Assembly (NCBI GenBank): GCA_903844845.1 | Contig: CAIMVG010000023.1 | Location: 1 to 64,000, forward strand | Reading direction: 5' to 3' | DNA: 64,000 nucleotides | Source: an uncultured Dehalococcoidia bacterium | GTDB lineage: Bacteria; Chloroflexota; Dehalococcoidia; Dehalococcoidales; UBA1222 | In this document: positions 55,111 to 64,000 of the stretch, in pieces | Layout: each line of letters begins with the position of its first letter | Numbering within the stretch: position 1 is the first letter of the stretch | The notes under the pieces: generated by a model | The model's input: the letters and a program-made list of their open reading frames with translations, nothing else | The model's database searches: none | What the model was told of the DNA's origin: nothing | Made by a program: the position numbers and the translations under genes

Positions 55111-55379
55111 AGACTTCTCCCTACGGTGCCGCGATGCGTATTCGGTGTATCCCAATGCCTACGTTGAATTATGTTGCAAAAAAACGGTGAAAACAAAGAC
55201 TGTTCAGCCAGATTTAACCGGCAAAACTTAAACCGTATCGAGCCATCCACCGGCGTGGGTAGCTGATTCGCGCTGCAGGGGAGTTATGCATATTTGCCAC
55301 TGCTAACCAGTGTAGCCCATTTTTTTACATTATTCAATAGTCTGTTGTTGCGCCTGTTCCGGGCCTGAAATCTATAGAC

Positions 55380-55724
55380 TTACCCGAGCTCTCCGGTGAG
55401 TTCCCGCCCACCCAGTAGGTGCAGGTGGATGTGTTGCACCATCTGTCCCCCTTCTGGACCGCAATTGATGGCAACCCGGTAGCCTTTTTGTTCGATAGCT
55501 TCGCCCCGCGCGAGTTTCACGGCTACATGGAGCAAGTATCCCATGAGTTGCTGGTCGCGCAGGTCTAGTTCTGCCAGGTCGGCATAGTGTTTTTTGGGGA
55601 TGATAAGGACATGGGTCGGGGCCTGGGGATGTATGTCCCTGAAGGCAAAAACGCGATCGTCTTCAAATACCTTCGAACTTGGGATTATTCCGGCAGCTAT
55701 TTTGCAGAAGATACAATTTTCCAT
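55380..55724 (-). CDS. HIT-family nucleotide-binding protein
   Basis: 114 residues from the ATG at 55724, which follows AGGAGG by 10 bases; the frame extends upstream into fumB but that part is spurious. It begins ENCIFCKIAAGIIPSSKVFEDD and ends with the histidine triad QHIHLHLLGGR. Hydrolyses nucleoside phosphoramidates or similar. Last gene of the nadK operon. Confidence 0.9.
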   Translation of the reverse strand: MENCIFCKIAAGIIPSSKVFEDDRVFAFRDIHPQAPTHVLIIPKKHYADLAELDLRDQQLMGYLLHVAVKLARGEAIEQKGYRVAINCGPEGGQMVQHIHLHLLGGRELTGELG

Positions 55725-55731
55725 CTTCGTT

Positions 55732-56286
55732 CTACCTCCTGCGGTATTTGGCAATCTGTTCTTCGAAAAGGTCACCCCCGCGCGTATCATTGGCGACGAT
55801 GACAGGGAAATCTTCAACTTCGAGCCGCATGATCGCTTCCGCCCCCAGTTCGGGAAAAGCAATGGTTTCAGCTTTTCTCACCGTTGTTGCAAGAAGCGCT
55901 CCGGCACCGCCGTAAGTTACGAAATAGCTCGCATGGTGCTTTTTCAGAGCCTCCCTTACTTCTGCCGACCTCTCTCCTTTACCGATCATCGCCCCCAGTC
56001 CGGCGGCCAATAGGGCGGGAGTGAAAGCATCCATACGGGAGCTCGTTGTGGGGCCGCACGAACCGATGACCTGCCCCGGCCTTGCCGGTGTTGGGCCCAT
56101 GTAATAGATGGTCTGACCCCTGAGTTCGAATGGGAGGGGTGTCCCTGCCGCCAAGGCTTCGACGAGAAGTTTATGTGCGGCATCCCGGGCTGTGTAGATC
56201 ACGCCAGAAAGAGAGATTGAGTCCCCGGCGCACAACTTTTTCCGGATTTTTTCGTCTACGGGGGACACTATGTTCCAGATAGCCAC
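55732..56286 (-). CDS. Fe-S fumarase, beta subunit
   Basis: 184 residues from a GTG that shares one base with the stop of the alpha gene. GDSISLSGVIYTARDAAHK, YYMGPTPARPGQVIGSCGPTTSSRMD and KGERSAEVREAL are the class I fumarase/tartrate dehydratase beta signature. It forms the C-terminal half of the enzyme. Confidence 0.92.
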   Translation of the reverse strand: MAIWNIVSPVDEKIRKKLCAGDSISLSGVIYTARDAAHKLLVEALAAGTPLPFELRGQTIYYMGPTPARPGQVIGSCGPTTSSRMDAFTPALLAAGLGAMIGKGERSAEVREALKKHHASYFVTYGGAGALLATTVRKAETIAFPELGAEAIMRLEVEDFPVIVANDTRGGDLFEEQIAKYRRR

Positions 56287-57131
56287 TATAAAACTACCTC
56301 GGCATGCCTGGCGCTATGGCATTGCAGGTTAATGGACAGGGGCAAACTGGCGAAATGGCATGGGCGCGACTCTGCATGCACCGCAAGTGCTGTAACAGTG
56401 CCGCCCATCCCCAGCGGCCCGATTCCCAGCTTATTGATCCTCTCCAGTACCTTCTTTTCTAGTAGCGCATTTTCAGGGTCGGAACTCGGCCAGCCGAGCG
56501 GGCGGAGCAGCGCTTTCTTCGCCATAATCATCGCTTTTTCTGCAGTGGCGCCGATACCCAATCCGATTACAAGGGGAGGGCAAGCGTTGCCTCCGGCGGT
56601 TTTAACCGTGGACTCGACGGCATCGATGATGCCCTGTTCGCCGGCGCCGGGTTTGAGCATGACGAGGCGACTCATGTTCTCGGCTCCGCCTCCCTTGGGC
56701 ATGAATCCTATTTTTATTTTATCACCGGGCACAATTTCAAAATGGATGATGGGAGGGGTATTGTCTCCGGTGTTTAGTCTTTTTGTGAAAGGCTGTGCCA
56801 CGATTGATTTACGCAGGTACCCTTCGGTGTAACCTTGCCTGATTCCTTGTGCGATTGAGGCATTCAGGTCTCCCCCCGTAAAATGCACTTCTTGCCCGAT
56901 ATCTAGAAACACGATAGGCGCGCCGCAATCCTGACAGAGGGGCAGGTTCTGGGTTTTTGCCACCCGTACGTTGTCGATGAGCCTGTCGAGTGCTTCACGG
57001 CCGATAGGTGATGCCTCGTTTTCGCGCGCCTTCTTCAGCGCCTCCAGCAGGTCGTCTCCCAGTGCAGTATTGGTTTTCTGGGCGAGCCGGGCGACGGCCT
57101 GGGTGATGTCCTTTACGTCGATTTCTCTCAT
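56286..57131 (-). CDS. Fe-S fumarase, alpha subunit
   Basis: 281 residues from the ATG at 57131 (the frame extends upstream but only this part fits the family). Three cluster Cys lie in LPLCQDCGAP, NACPPLV and RPCHFASLP. It overlaps the NUDIX gene by 4 bases. With the beta subunit it interconverts fumarate and malate. Confidence 0.92.
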   Translation of the reverse strand: MREIDVKDITQAVARLAQKTNTALGDDLLEALKKARENEASPIGREALDRLIDNVRVAKTQNLPLCQDCGAPIVFLDIGQEVHFTGGDLNASIAQGIRQGYTEGYLRKSIVAQPFTKRLNTGDNTPPIIHFEIVPGDKIKIGFMPKGGGAENMSRLVMLKPGAGEQGIIDAVESTVKTAGGNACPPLVIGLGIGATAEKAMIMAKKALLRPLGWPSSDPENALLEKKVLERINKLGIGPLGMGGTVTALAVHAESRPCHFASLPLSINLQCHSARHAEVVL

Positions 57132-57670
57132 GGATTCGAACTGTTCTTGAATTCGAAGTAGAACAAAAGACCGGCGATGGTTTTGGCATCCTGTATTTGT
57201 CCCGTGAGGATGAGTTCCCGCGCTTGGCTTAATGATAATCTGACAAGTTTTATTTCCTCGGTGTCGTCCGCGATAAGCCGAGAAGGGCTCAGACCGGTTG
57301 CCAGGAAAAGGTGCAGGTATTCGCTGGCGTAACCCGGTGCGGAATAAAATCCTCCGAGGCATCTGAGGCTCTCTGGGATATATCCGGTTTCTTCCTGCAT
57401 TTCGCGCCTGGCGGTCATTTCGGGTGTTTCACCGGGGTCGATCCCGCCCGCAGGCAATTCGAGGAGGTTTTTGCCTGCGGCATGCCTGAACTGGCGTACA
57501 AGCAGCACATGATTTTCTTCGTCTATGGCCACTATGACTACTGCTCCGTCGTGTTCGATAACTTCGCGTACGGTCTTCTGGCCCGAGGGCAGAGCCACAT
57601 CGTCAACCCTCAGTCGGATGGTATGCCCTTGGTAGATAAACCGGCTGGAAAGGGTACGGTATCCTGTCAT
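57128..57670 (-). CDS. NUDIX hydrolase, ADP-ribose pyrophosphatase type
   Basis: 180 residues. Complete Nudix box GGIDPGETPEMTARREMQEETGY at about residue 75 and LLELPAGG ahead of it. YSAPGYASEYLHLFLA fits the ADP-ribose pyrophosphatase group. Overlaps its neighbours by 4 bases on each side. Confidence 0.9.
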   Translation of the reverse strand: MTGYRTLSSRFIYQGHTIRLRVDDVALPSGQKTVREVIEHDGAVVIVAIDEENHVLLVRQFRHAAGKNLLELPAGGIDPGETPEMTARREMQEETGYIPESLRCLGGFYSAPGYASEYLHLFLATGLSPSRLIADDTEEIKLVRLSLSQARELILTGQIQDAKTIAGLLFYFEFKNSSNP

Positions 57671-58137
57671 GGCTGTTTGAACCTGTAGATTAGCGCAGCC
57701 TCATCACAATTGGGGAACTTTGGACATCGGTAGCATTCGCCCCATATCTTATGAGGGAGCGTTGATTTGTCCTCTTCAATAAACCCGCATTTTTGAAAAA
57801 ATCCCTTGACATAGGTCAGCGCGAAAATATTGGGTATCCCGAGGCGTTTAGCCTCGTCAAGGCATGCCTCCACCAGCTTTTCCCCCAGTCCATGGTGGCG
57901 GTGTTCTTCGCTGACGGCGAGCGATTTCACCTCCGCTAGGTCGCTCCACGCGATGTGAAGGGCAGCACATGCGATGACTTCTCCGTTCTCACGGGCGACG
58001 AAAAAATCGCGGATGTTTTCATATATCTCAGATAGAGGTCTGGCTAGCATCTCTCCGCGTTCGGCGAAAGAGTTGACTATCTTCTGTATCCTTACTGCGT
58101 CGTCTATCCTGGCTTTTTCAATTGTGTAAGGCATCAT
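57667..58137 (-). CDS. GNAT-family N-acetyltransferase, ArgA-like
   Basis: 156 residues. Acetyl-CoA loop SLAVSEEHRHHGLGEKLVEACLDEAK, and the tail FALTYVKGFFQKCGFIEEDKSTLPHKIW matches the short N-acetylglutamate synthase type. A Cys group C-x2-C-x5-C near the end is typical there. Sits in the nadK operon, start 1 base after its stop. Confidence 0.85.
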   Translation of the reverse strand: MMPYTIEKARIDDAVRIQKIVNSFAERGEMLARPLSEIYENIRDFFVARENGEVIACAALHIAWSDLAEVKSLAVSEEHRHHGLGEKLVEACLDEAKRLGIPNIFALTYVKGFFQKCGFIEEDKSTLPHKIWGECYRCPKFPNCDEAALIYRFKQP

Positions 58138-58138
58138 A

Positions 58139-58972
58139 TTATCCCTTCAGTTTGCGCTGCAGCGAAGCGTAAAAATATCCGGGCGGGTCTATCCTTAAAA
58201 ACCGAGTTAACTTGGTACTGGCTTTTATAGTGATCATCGCCCCGTCGAAAAGTTCGATGCTGATATGCCCGTCGATGCTCAGCGTGGCAGGGTTGGGCGT
58301 CGAAAGTTGAAGCGTGATTACGCTTTCCGGGTTTAATACGAGTGGATAGTGCATCGAAAGGTGTGGCAGAATGGGCACCAGGAGAAGGTCGGTTGACCTT
58401 GGGTTGAGGACCGGTCCCCCGGCGGCCAGGGAGTAGCCGGTACTCCCGGTCGCAGTGGCAACCAGGGCCCCGTCTGCCTTGTATGTGTCAACTCTTGCGC
58501 CGTCAATGGCAGCTGTGACCTCTATGATGCGGGCGATTGCACCGCGGGCCACCACTACGTCGTTTAGCGCATGAAAACTGAGATGTTCCTTTTCGCCCCG
58601 TACCGTTTGAAACAATTCCGCGTCCAGCATCGCACGTTCATCGATCCATCCCTTTCCATCAAGGAGCGCGATGAGTTTTTCGCCATTGTCGTCTGCTGGT
58701 ATTTCCGTTAAAAACCCGAGTTGACCGAGGTTTATCCCCGTGATGGGGATGATCAAACCGTCGAGCAGTTGCGATACGCGGAGTATCGTTCCGTCTCCTC
58801 CTACGGTCAGAATAAGGTCGGTCCCTGGGAAGAGGGGGCAGATTTCGGAGGCGTCCCAGGCAGAACTCAACCAGTATTCCAGCCCCCTGGATTCAAGGAT
58901 GCCCGCCAGTTTCCTGGTTAGTTCGGGGGCGCGTATGTTAAAGGGGTGATACGCTATGCCGACTTTTTTCAT
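58139..58972 (-). CDS. nadK: NAD kinase
   Basis: 277 residues. LTVGGDGTILRVSQ (GGDG), GINLGQLGFLTEI, and GSTGYSLAAGGPVLNP are the family's key motifs. It makes NADP. First gene of the six-gene operon ending with the HIT gene. Confidence 0.94.
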   Translation of the reverse strand: MKKVGIAYHPFNIRAPELTRKLAGILESRGLEYWLSSAWDASEICPLFPGTDLILTVGGDGTILRVSQLLDGLIIPITGINLGQLGFLTEIPADDNGEKLIALLDGKGWIDERAMLDAELFQTVRGEKEHLSFHALNDVVVARGAIARIIEVTAAIDGARVDTYKADGALVATATGSTGYSLAAGGPVLNPRSTDLLLVPILPHLSMHYPLVLNPESVITLQLSTPNPATLSIDGHISIELFDGAMITIKASTKLTRFLRIDPPGYFYASLQRKLKG

Positions 58973-59002
58973 GTGCTATCTCTTTTGGATTTTATCGAAG
59001 GG

Positions 59003-59323
59003 TTACTTACGTACGGATAGGAAAAGGATGACGACCCCGAGCAGCATCAGGAGAACCGCACCCGCTGAAGCGGTAAACAGTATGTCGAATATTTTGAGCG
59101 TGCTGGCGAGGACGAGGATACCGATGACAAGAAAGACGCCCCCGAGCGCCCTCAGACGGAAGCTCCTTCCGCTTTTTATCTGTGCCTCTTCTATCTCTTC
59201 AGGTGTCGCTTGCCTGGGAGCCGGGTGAACGGCGTTCGTGCCCGCTGGCATTCCGCGGAAAACGATAAGTACCACGGCGGCTATTATCAACAAGAGGATA
59301 ATTTCAGATAAACCGAGCTTCAT
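59003..59323 (-). CDS. Small membrane protein
   Basis: 106 residues: one N-terminal membrane segment (SEIILLLIIAAVVLIVF), a charged loop, and two C-terminal ones (GGVFLVIGILVLASTL, AGAVLLMLLGVVILFL). The N-terminus resembles Tat/MttA-like starts but lacks the rest. Function unknown. Confidence 0.65.
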   Translation of the reverse strand: MKLGLSEIILLLIIAAVVLIVFRGMPAGTNAVHPAPRQATPEEIEEAQIKSGRSFRLRALGGVFLVIGILVLASTLKIFDILFTASAGAVLLMLLGVVILFLSVRK

Positions 59324-59445
59324 TTATGTCCCCGTTTGCCCTGACTATTCAACTGTTAATAGCATAGCATAATGAGGGTTCATGGCAAATAACCCCTGGA
59401 AACTTAATGGATACATGGGCGCCCGTGGCTTTGATCCGCCGTCGG

Positions 59446-60633
59446 TTAGTTCGCACCTCGTCGATAGAGGGCCGATACGGTAACAAGAATGATGCCGGCG
59501 GCTGAGAAGCAGACGGCGAATACCAGCAAAGGGTTAGTGGCGGTGTCAGCCAGTTGTATTATCCAGGGTTGTAGGGAAACGGGAATGCCCGAAAGCGATG
59601 CAATCCGGCTGTGAATCAATACCCGGGTAACGACCACCGCTGCCGTCTCGAGTATCCCGTAACAGGCGAAAGTTCTCCCCAGCACCAGGTAAGTCTTTTT
59701 CAAGTTGAAGTTGGTCAGGGTTATGAGCGCCATAATAAAGAGCGACAGGCCGACGAGCCCCCAGAAGCCTTTCTGGTAATAAATCACGCCTTGCCGGACG
59801 TCCTTGAGGGTGCGCTGCGCATCGTCGAGACGTCCTGTGATAGGAATAGGTAAGCTGATCCCGGTTTCGGCGACGATGTCGACAGAAGCAGGGATCTTGG
59901 GCAGGGTGACTTGCCAGGCTATGTCGAAACCCAGAGAGAGAAGGTCCGGCGGGAGACTGGCGAAATCGGATGGAGGAGATGCTAGCACGGCAGTTTTAAG
60001 AGCCGAATAGATGCTGTCTATTACGGGGCCGACGGGTACGTTCAGGTCCAGGCTTTGACTGTTGCCGAGCATGTAGTCATAAATCCTGGGAAGGAGCATG
60101 GCGACCTGGGATTTGAAGTAGGGCTGGATCACTGCATCGACGGTTGGGAGATAAGGTGTAGGGTCCAGGTCGGTGCCTCCGATGTTAAGGTCGGGCAGGT
60201 TGTCGACAATTACCTGGTTGATATAGGGTGTTAAATCCATCTGGTTGATGATGGATGCCGCGAGCGACGGGTCCATCAGGCTTGACCTTAGAGTCGTTTT
60301 CAGGTCGATGGCATGGCCATAGATAAGATATGCGTAGACGTCAGAAACAGCCTTGTCGAGGGCGTTTTTGAGCGCCGGTGAGTTTTTTTCTATAGCAGAC
60401 TGGAGGCCGACGATGATCTCTGGATGTTCCGCCAGTTCATCGGTTTTTTGAAGCTCGGGGACGGCTTTTTCATTGAAGATTCCTACGATGTTCAGTCTAT
60501 CGATTTGCGATGTGATAAAATGCGGGTTGAACGCAGTCGCGCTTGCCATAACCGCCGCTCCCATGCCTATCAGGCAGATGAACAGCATGATACTCAGTAA
60601 TACGTTTGCGATTTCCCGGGCAATCCTCACCAT
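59446..60633 (-). CDS. Uncharacterised membrane protein with large outer domain
   Basis: 395 residues: one N-terminal membrane segment (LLSIMLFICLIGMGAAVM), a domain of about 245 residues likely outside, and three C-terminal segments (from GFWGLVGLSLFIMALITL on). No family recognised. Confidence 0.65.
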   Translation of the reverse strand: MVRIAREIANVLLSIMLFICLIGMGAAVMASATAFNPHFITSQIDRLNIVGIFNEKAVPELQKTDELAEHPEIIVGLQSAIEKNSPALKNALDKAVSDVYAYLIYGHAIDLKTTLRSSLMDPSLAASIINQMDLTPYINQVIVDNLPDLNIGGTDLDPTPYLPTVDAVIQPYFKSQVAMLLPRIYDYMLGNSQSLDLNVPVGPVIDSIYSALKTAVLASPPSDFASLPPDLLSLGFDIAWQVTLPKIPASVDIVAETGISLPIPITGRLDDAQRTLKDVRQGVIYYQKGFWGLVGLSLFIMALITLTNFNLKKTYLVLGRTFACYGILETAAVVVTRVLIHSRIASLSGIPVSLQPWIIQLADTATNPLLVFAVCFSAAGIILVTVSALYRRGAN

Positions 60634-60815
60634 TTTTTACGCCTCTTTAGATTTGGTATGCTACCACCGCCCTCCGGGGGTGTCAAAATTGCCTGTGCGG
60701 ACTCTGACACACCGTGTTGTGGGCTATGGATTTATTCCGGTTATCTGTCTGAATGGAGTTTTTCATCGGAAGGTTTTTGTGACTGCCTTAGAGGCAAATC
60801 GCGTCCTCCAACCCC

Positions 60816-60845
60816 TTGACAAACCAGTGTTAGACATGCTAAATT
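60816..60845 (+). promoter_or_regulatory. Sigma-70-type promoter of hrcA-grpE-dnaK
   Basis: TTGACA (60816-60821) and TAAATT (60840-60845) with an 18-base spacer. Transcription would start near 60852, inside the CIRCE element. Confidence 0.7.
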
Positions 60846-60846
60846 A

Positions 60847-60873
60847 TTAGCAGTCTCAATGATTGATTGCTAA
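60847..60873 (+). promoter_or_regulatory. CIRCE operator
   Basis: TTAGCAGTC, 9 bases, GATTGCTAA. This is the HrcA-binding CIRCE layout (9-9-9); the arms differ from the TTAGCACTC/GAGTGCTAA consensus at two places. It lies between promoter and hrcA start, as expected for autorepression by HrcA. Confidence 0.85.
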
Positions 60874-60877
60874 TTAT

Positions 60878-61918
60878 ATGTTGCGCCCTCGCGAAGAATT
60901 AATTCTTAGGTCCATCATTCGGCAGTACATATCCCGCGCTGTACCCGTTTCCTCTTCGAGCGTGCTGGATGAGTGTGGCCTGGATGTGAGTTCGGCAACC
61001 GTGCGCAATGATGTGGTCAGACTAGAAGAGGAGGGTTACATCCTTCGCCCGCACCACGCTGCGGGTTCCGTACCTTCGGACAAAGGTTACAGACACCACG
61101 TTGAATCCCTCAAAATTATGGAACTGCCTCTGGGAGAACAGTTCCTTATCAACCACCTTTTTCACCAGGTTGAAGATAAACTGGAAGAATGGCTTAACCT
61201 CGCAGTCACATTGCTTGCCCAGCAGGTCAAGAATGTCGCCGTAGTTACAACTCCACAACCGGTGGCGGCGCAGTTTAAGCATGTGGAGCTAGTGTCCATT
61301 CAGCCGAATCTCGCTCTTGTAGTGCTGGTATTAAATGGAGCCAAAGTTCGACAGCAATTGGTTAATTTTGAAGAATCGGTCACCCAGGAATCATTGACGA
61401 ACATGGCCCAAAAACTGAATAAGTTGTTTGCAACTAGGTCGATGGCCCACATGGCAACAATAATTGACACGTTCCCAGCTTATGAAAAACGCGTCATCGA
61501 GCATATACTCCATATGATGGAGGCCGAAGAGGCACAAAGCGGGCAGGGGCTTTTCCTAGAAGGATGGCACTTCCTGATCAATCAGCCGGAATTCAGCCAG
61601 GGACCTCGCCTCGTGAATCTTATCAATTTGGCCGAGCAAAACAAACTTGTCGACCTTATGCGACCTGAAAACCCTTCCGAGCATGGTGTGCGAGTCATAA
61701 TAGGAGCCGAAAACAAAGACGAGGCTATCCAGGGGTGCAGCCTTGTCATAAGCCGGTACGGGCTTCCCGGCGAACCGCTCGGGAGCATCGCGGTGGTAGG
61801 CCCCACCCGTATGGAATATGAACGTACTATCGCGGTCATCAGCTATGTTTCATCGCTTGTGAGCCTGTTGGTGACTGAGCTTTATGGAGAAGCTCCACAG
61901 AACAACAAACGAAACTGA
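60878..61918 (+). CDS. hrcA: Heat-inducible repressor HrcA
   Basis: 346 residues from the ATG at 60878; an in-frame TTG at 60863 lies inside the CIRCE and is rejected. N-terminal winged helix (SSATVRNDVVRLEEEGYILRPHHAAGSVPSDKGYR) and C-terminal GAFs-like domain with VVGPTRMEYERTIAVISYVS. Binds CIRCE with GroE help. No clear ribosome binding site. Confidence 0.93.
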   Translation: MLRPREELILRSIIRQYISRAVPVSSSSVLDECGLDVSSATVRNDVVRLEEEGYILRPHHAAGSVPSDKGYRHHVESLKIMELPLGEQFLINHLFHQVEDKLEEWLNLAVTLLAQQVKNVAVVTTPQPVAAQFKHVELVSIQPNLALVVLVLNGAKVRQQLVNFEESVTQESLTNMAQKLNKLFATRSMAHMATIIDTFPAYEKRVIEHILHMMEAEEAQSGQGLFLEGWHFLINQPEFSQGPRLVNLINLAEQNKLVDLMRPENPSEHGVRVIIGAENKDEAIQGCSLVISRYGLPGEPLGSIAVVGPTRMEYERTIAVISYVSSLVSLLVTELYGEAPQNNKRN

Positions 61919-61943
61919 ACAATACTTTTTACAGGATGTGAAA

Positions 61944-62516
61944 ATGACCGATCCGAGATCCGAAGAAAACGAACAGAACAAGGATATTTTCGAGCGTCCC
62001 GAAGAACTATCGTCTCCGGCTGACCTCAGCACGATTAAACAGGACCTCGTCGAAGCAAGGGCAAAAGCCCAGGAATATCTGGAAGGCTGGCAGCGCGGGC
62101 AGGCGGATTTTGTAAACCTTAAAAGGCGTCTCGAGCAGGATAAAGCAGATGCCGTAAAATATGCGAACTCAGGGCTGATTATCAAAGTAATCCCTGTACT
62201 CGATGATTTTGAGCGCGCCGTCGGGGCGGTTCCGGCTTCTATGGCTGGTGAAGCCTGGGTTGACGGCATCAACGGCATCGCGCGCAAGCTCTTTGCCGTC
62301 CTGGAGGCAATGGGTGTAGGCCGCATTCAGGCACAGGGAGAAAACTTCGATCCCTCCATGCATGAGGCGGTGGGAAGCGTACCCGGTGAGGAGGGCAAGG
62401 TTGTGATGGAACTTGCGACCGGTTACCGCCTGAACGAGCGTGTGCTGAGGCCTGCAAAAGTTCTCGTTGGCAACGGCGAGGATGATAAAAGCCCAATGCA
62501 AGCCGATGGTAGTTAA
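61944..62516 (+). CDS. grpE: Nucleotide exchange factor GrpE
   Basis: 190 residues from the ATG at 61944 (AGGATGTG upstream). A charged coiled coil is followed by the beta domain NFDPSMHEAVGSVPGEEGKVVMELATGYRLNERVLRPAKV. Helps DnaK exchange ADP. Confidence 0.94.
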   Translation: MTDPRSEENEQNKDIFERPEELSSPADLSTIKQDLVEARAKAQEYLEGWQRGQADFVNLKRRLEQDKADAVKYANSGLIIKVIPVLDDFERAVGAVPASMAGEAWVDGINGIARKLFAVLEAMGVGRIQAQGENFDPSMHEAVGSVPGEEGKVVMELATGYRLNERVLRPAKVLVGNGEDDKSPMQADGS

Positions 62517-62586
62517 ATTCGCGACTCAGGATATAGGAATCCGTTAGATTTAATTTGGTAAAGCAAAAGAGAGGAGTAACTGGAAC

Positions 62587-64000
62587 ATGTCAAAAGCAGT
62601 TGGTATCGACTTGGGAACTACATTTAGCGAAATATCAGTCATGCAAGGCGGCGAACCGGTGGTCATCCCTTCAGCGGAAGGCGGCAATATCACCCCTTCG
62701 GTGGTAGCGGTCAGTAAAACCGGCGAACGCCTGGTAGGGCAGGTTGCCCGTCGCCAGGCTATCGTCAATCCGGAGAATACAATTTATCTCACCAAGCGTT
62801 TCATGGGGCGTAAGTGGGGTGAGCCCCAGGGGCGCGAACTGACCGTTGAAGACGACGCCAAGCGCAAACCATTTAAAGTGGTGAAAGGACTCAACAACGA
62901 GGTCAAGATGGTCATGGGTGGCAAGGAATACAGCCCGCCCGAGATTTCGGCCATGATCCTCCAGAAGCTGAAAGCTGATGCTGAGGCCTACCTGGGCGAA
63001 AAAGTCACCGAGGCTGTCATCACCGTGCCTGCATATTTCAACGACGCCCAGCGCCAGGCCACCAAAGACGCGGGGCAGATCGCTGGCTTGAAAGTCCTGC
63101 GTATAATCAACGAGCCTACTGCAGCAGCGCTTGCCTACGGTCTCGATAAAAAGAAGGACGAGACCATTGCCGTGTATGACCTTGGCGGAGGTACGTTCGA
63201 TATCTCTATCCTCGAACTCGGCGAAGGCACTTTCCAGGTCAAGTCTACCGCTGGCGATACCCATCTCGGCGGGGACGATTTCGACCAGAAGATCATGGAC
63301 TGGCTGGCGGATGAATTCAAGCGCGATCAGGGCATTGATCTTCGCAAGGACAAGATGGCCATGCAGCGTCTCAAGGAAGCCGCAGAAAAAGCCAAGATCG
63401 AGCTTTCCACCGTGCAGTCCACTGATGTCAATCTTCCCTTCATCACCGCTGACGCCAGCGGCCCCAAGCATCTCAATATCAACCTGACCCGCTCCAAGCT
63501 GGAACAACTGGTGATGGAGCTCGTGGAGAAAACGATTGGTCCTTGTAAGCAAGCCCTTACCGATTCTGGCAAAACGGCATCCCAGATAGACGAGGTCATC
63601 CTCGTCGGGGGCCAGACCCGCATGCCGCTGGTCCAACAGAAAGTCAAGGAACTCTTCGGTAAAGAACCTAACAAGAGTGTTAACCCGGATGAAGTCGTCG
63701 CTATCGGCGCAGCTATCCAGGCGGGCGTTCTCAAGGGTGAAGTTAAAGACGTCCTTCTTCTGGACGTTATCCCGCTGACCTTGGGCATCGAGACGATGGG
63801 TGGTGTCGCCACTCCCCTTATCACCCGCAACACTACCATCCCCACCTCCAAGACCCAGGTATTCAGCACTGCTTCTGACAACCAACCGAGCGTGGAGATT
63901 AATGTACTCCAGGGTGAACGCCCAATGGCTAGCGATAACCGCCAGTTGGGTAAGTTCGTGCTTGACGGCATCCTCCCTGCTCCCCGTGGCATCCCCCAGG
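62587..64000 (+). CDS. dnaK: Chaperone DnaK, 5' part (cut by the window end)
   Basis: At least 471 codons, with no stop before the window end. Starts [20 protein letters not shown], then [19 protein letters not shown]-type and [16 protein letters not shown] motifs of the Hsp70 ATPase; the last bases reach the substrate domain. GGAG lies 10 bases before the ATG. Third gene of the HrcA-controlled operon. Confidence 0.95.
   Translation, partial: MSKAVGIDLGTTFSEISVMQGGEPVVIPSAEGGNITPSVVAVSKTGERLVGQVARRQAIVNPENTIYLTKRFMGRKWGEPQGRELTVEDDAKRKPFKVVKGLNNEVKMVMGGKEYSPPEISAMILQKLKADAEAYLGEKVTEAVITVPAYFNDAQRQATKDAGQIAGLKVLRIINEPTAAALAYGLDKKKDETIAVYDLGGGTFDISILELGEGTFQVKSTAGDTHLGGDDFDQKIMDWLADEFKRDQGIDLRKDKMAMQRLKEAAEKAKIELSTVQSTDVNLPFITADASGPKHLNINLTRSKLEQLVMELVEKTIGPCKQALTDSGKTASQIDEVILVGGQTRMPLVQQKVKELFGKEPNKSVNPDEVVAIGAAIQAGVLKGEVKDVLLLDVIPLTLGIETMGGVATPLITRNTTIPTSKTQVFSTASDNQPSVEINVLQGERPMASDNRQLGKFVLDGILPAPRGIPQ

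Noticed and set aside
55725-55862. 46-residue N-terminal extension of the HIT protein
   Set aside because: Lies inside fumB in another frame and has no family similarity; a ribosome binding site supports the inner start.
62671-63885. 404-codon minus-strand frame
   Set aside because: Antisense shadow of dnaK, whose motifs are unmistakable on the plus strand.

Overview
The window looks like a chromosome segment of an anaerobic Chloroflexota, most likely class Dehalococcoidia. This is inferred from the mix of genes (Fe-S class I fumarase, class 1B-type PyrD, NadA, a BcrA/HgdC-type activase, PaaK with an ACT protein, Tat-exported molybdoenzymes, IspH, TrpS, HrcA-GrpE-DnaK) and is not proven by a marker gene. 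No rRNA, intact tRNA or CRISPR array was found.

Positions 1-10925 look like the distal part of an integrated defence island. It starts with a dense field of inverted repeats (14-709), four of which belong to one family with conserved G-rich flanks; a fifth copy lies at 5123. It then carries an AbiE toxin-antitoxin pair with an operator-like palindrome, an HNH nuclease, an excisionase-like HTH protein, a scrap of IS3-type transposase, an EEP-family nuclease, and a type I restriction system whose methylase and specificity subunits are fused. At 10879-10925 there is the 3' part of a tRNA-Arg(CCT) gene, from the anticodon loop to CCA, without its 5' half. This is the expected relic of integration into a tRNA gene, and it places the intact tRNA and probably the integrase left of position 1.

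From 11.2 to 25.4 kb: an unusual YkgJ cysteine-cluster protein fused to four PAS domains, a complete branched-chain amino acid importer (LivHMGF plus LivK), a divergent AzlCD exporter, a tandem ACT protein, a phenylacetate-CoA-ligase-type enzyme and a giant 2-hydroxyacyl-CoA dehydratase activase. The theme is uptake and CoA-dependent metabolism of amino or aromatic acids.

From 26.1 to 35.5 kb: extracytoplasmic redox chemistry. A three-gene PaoABC-like molybdenum hydroxylase (Tat-exported 2x[2Fe-2S] subunit, Mo subunit, FAD subunit) has a catalytic subunit interrupted at two loops by glycine-rich repeats typical of surface proteins. It is followed by a membrane-anchored twin CxxCxGxG protein, a YkgJ protein, a cupredoxin-like lipoprotein without copper ligands, a Tat-exported sulfite-oxidase-fold protein and a diheme lipoprotein.

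From 35.7 to 64 kb mostly housekeeping genes: EamA transporter, membrane protein with XRE regulator, lysophospholipase-like hydrolase, an acyl carrier protein with a long Ala/Pro/Lys tail next to a FabK/nitronate monooxygenase-type flavoprotein, a DUF2779 nuclease-like protein, an AIR-synthase-like protein with nadA and cysE, LacCD-type kinase and aldolase, ispH, trpS, an aminotransferase with an Lrp regulator, pyrD, lspA-rluD with a DksA-like protein, a tight nadK-GNAT-NUDIX-fumAB-HIT operon, and hrcA-grpE-dnaK behind a CIRCE operator. dnaK runs off the right end.
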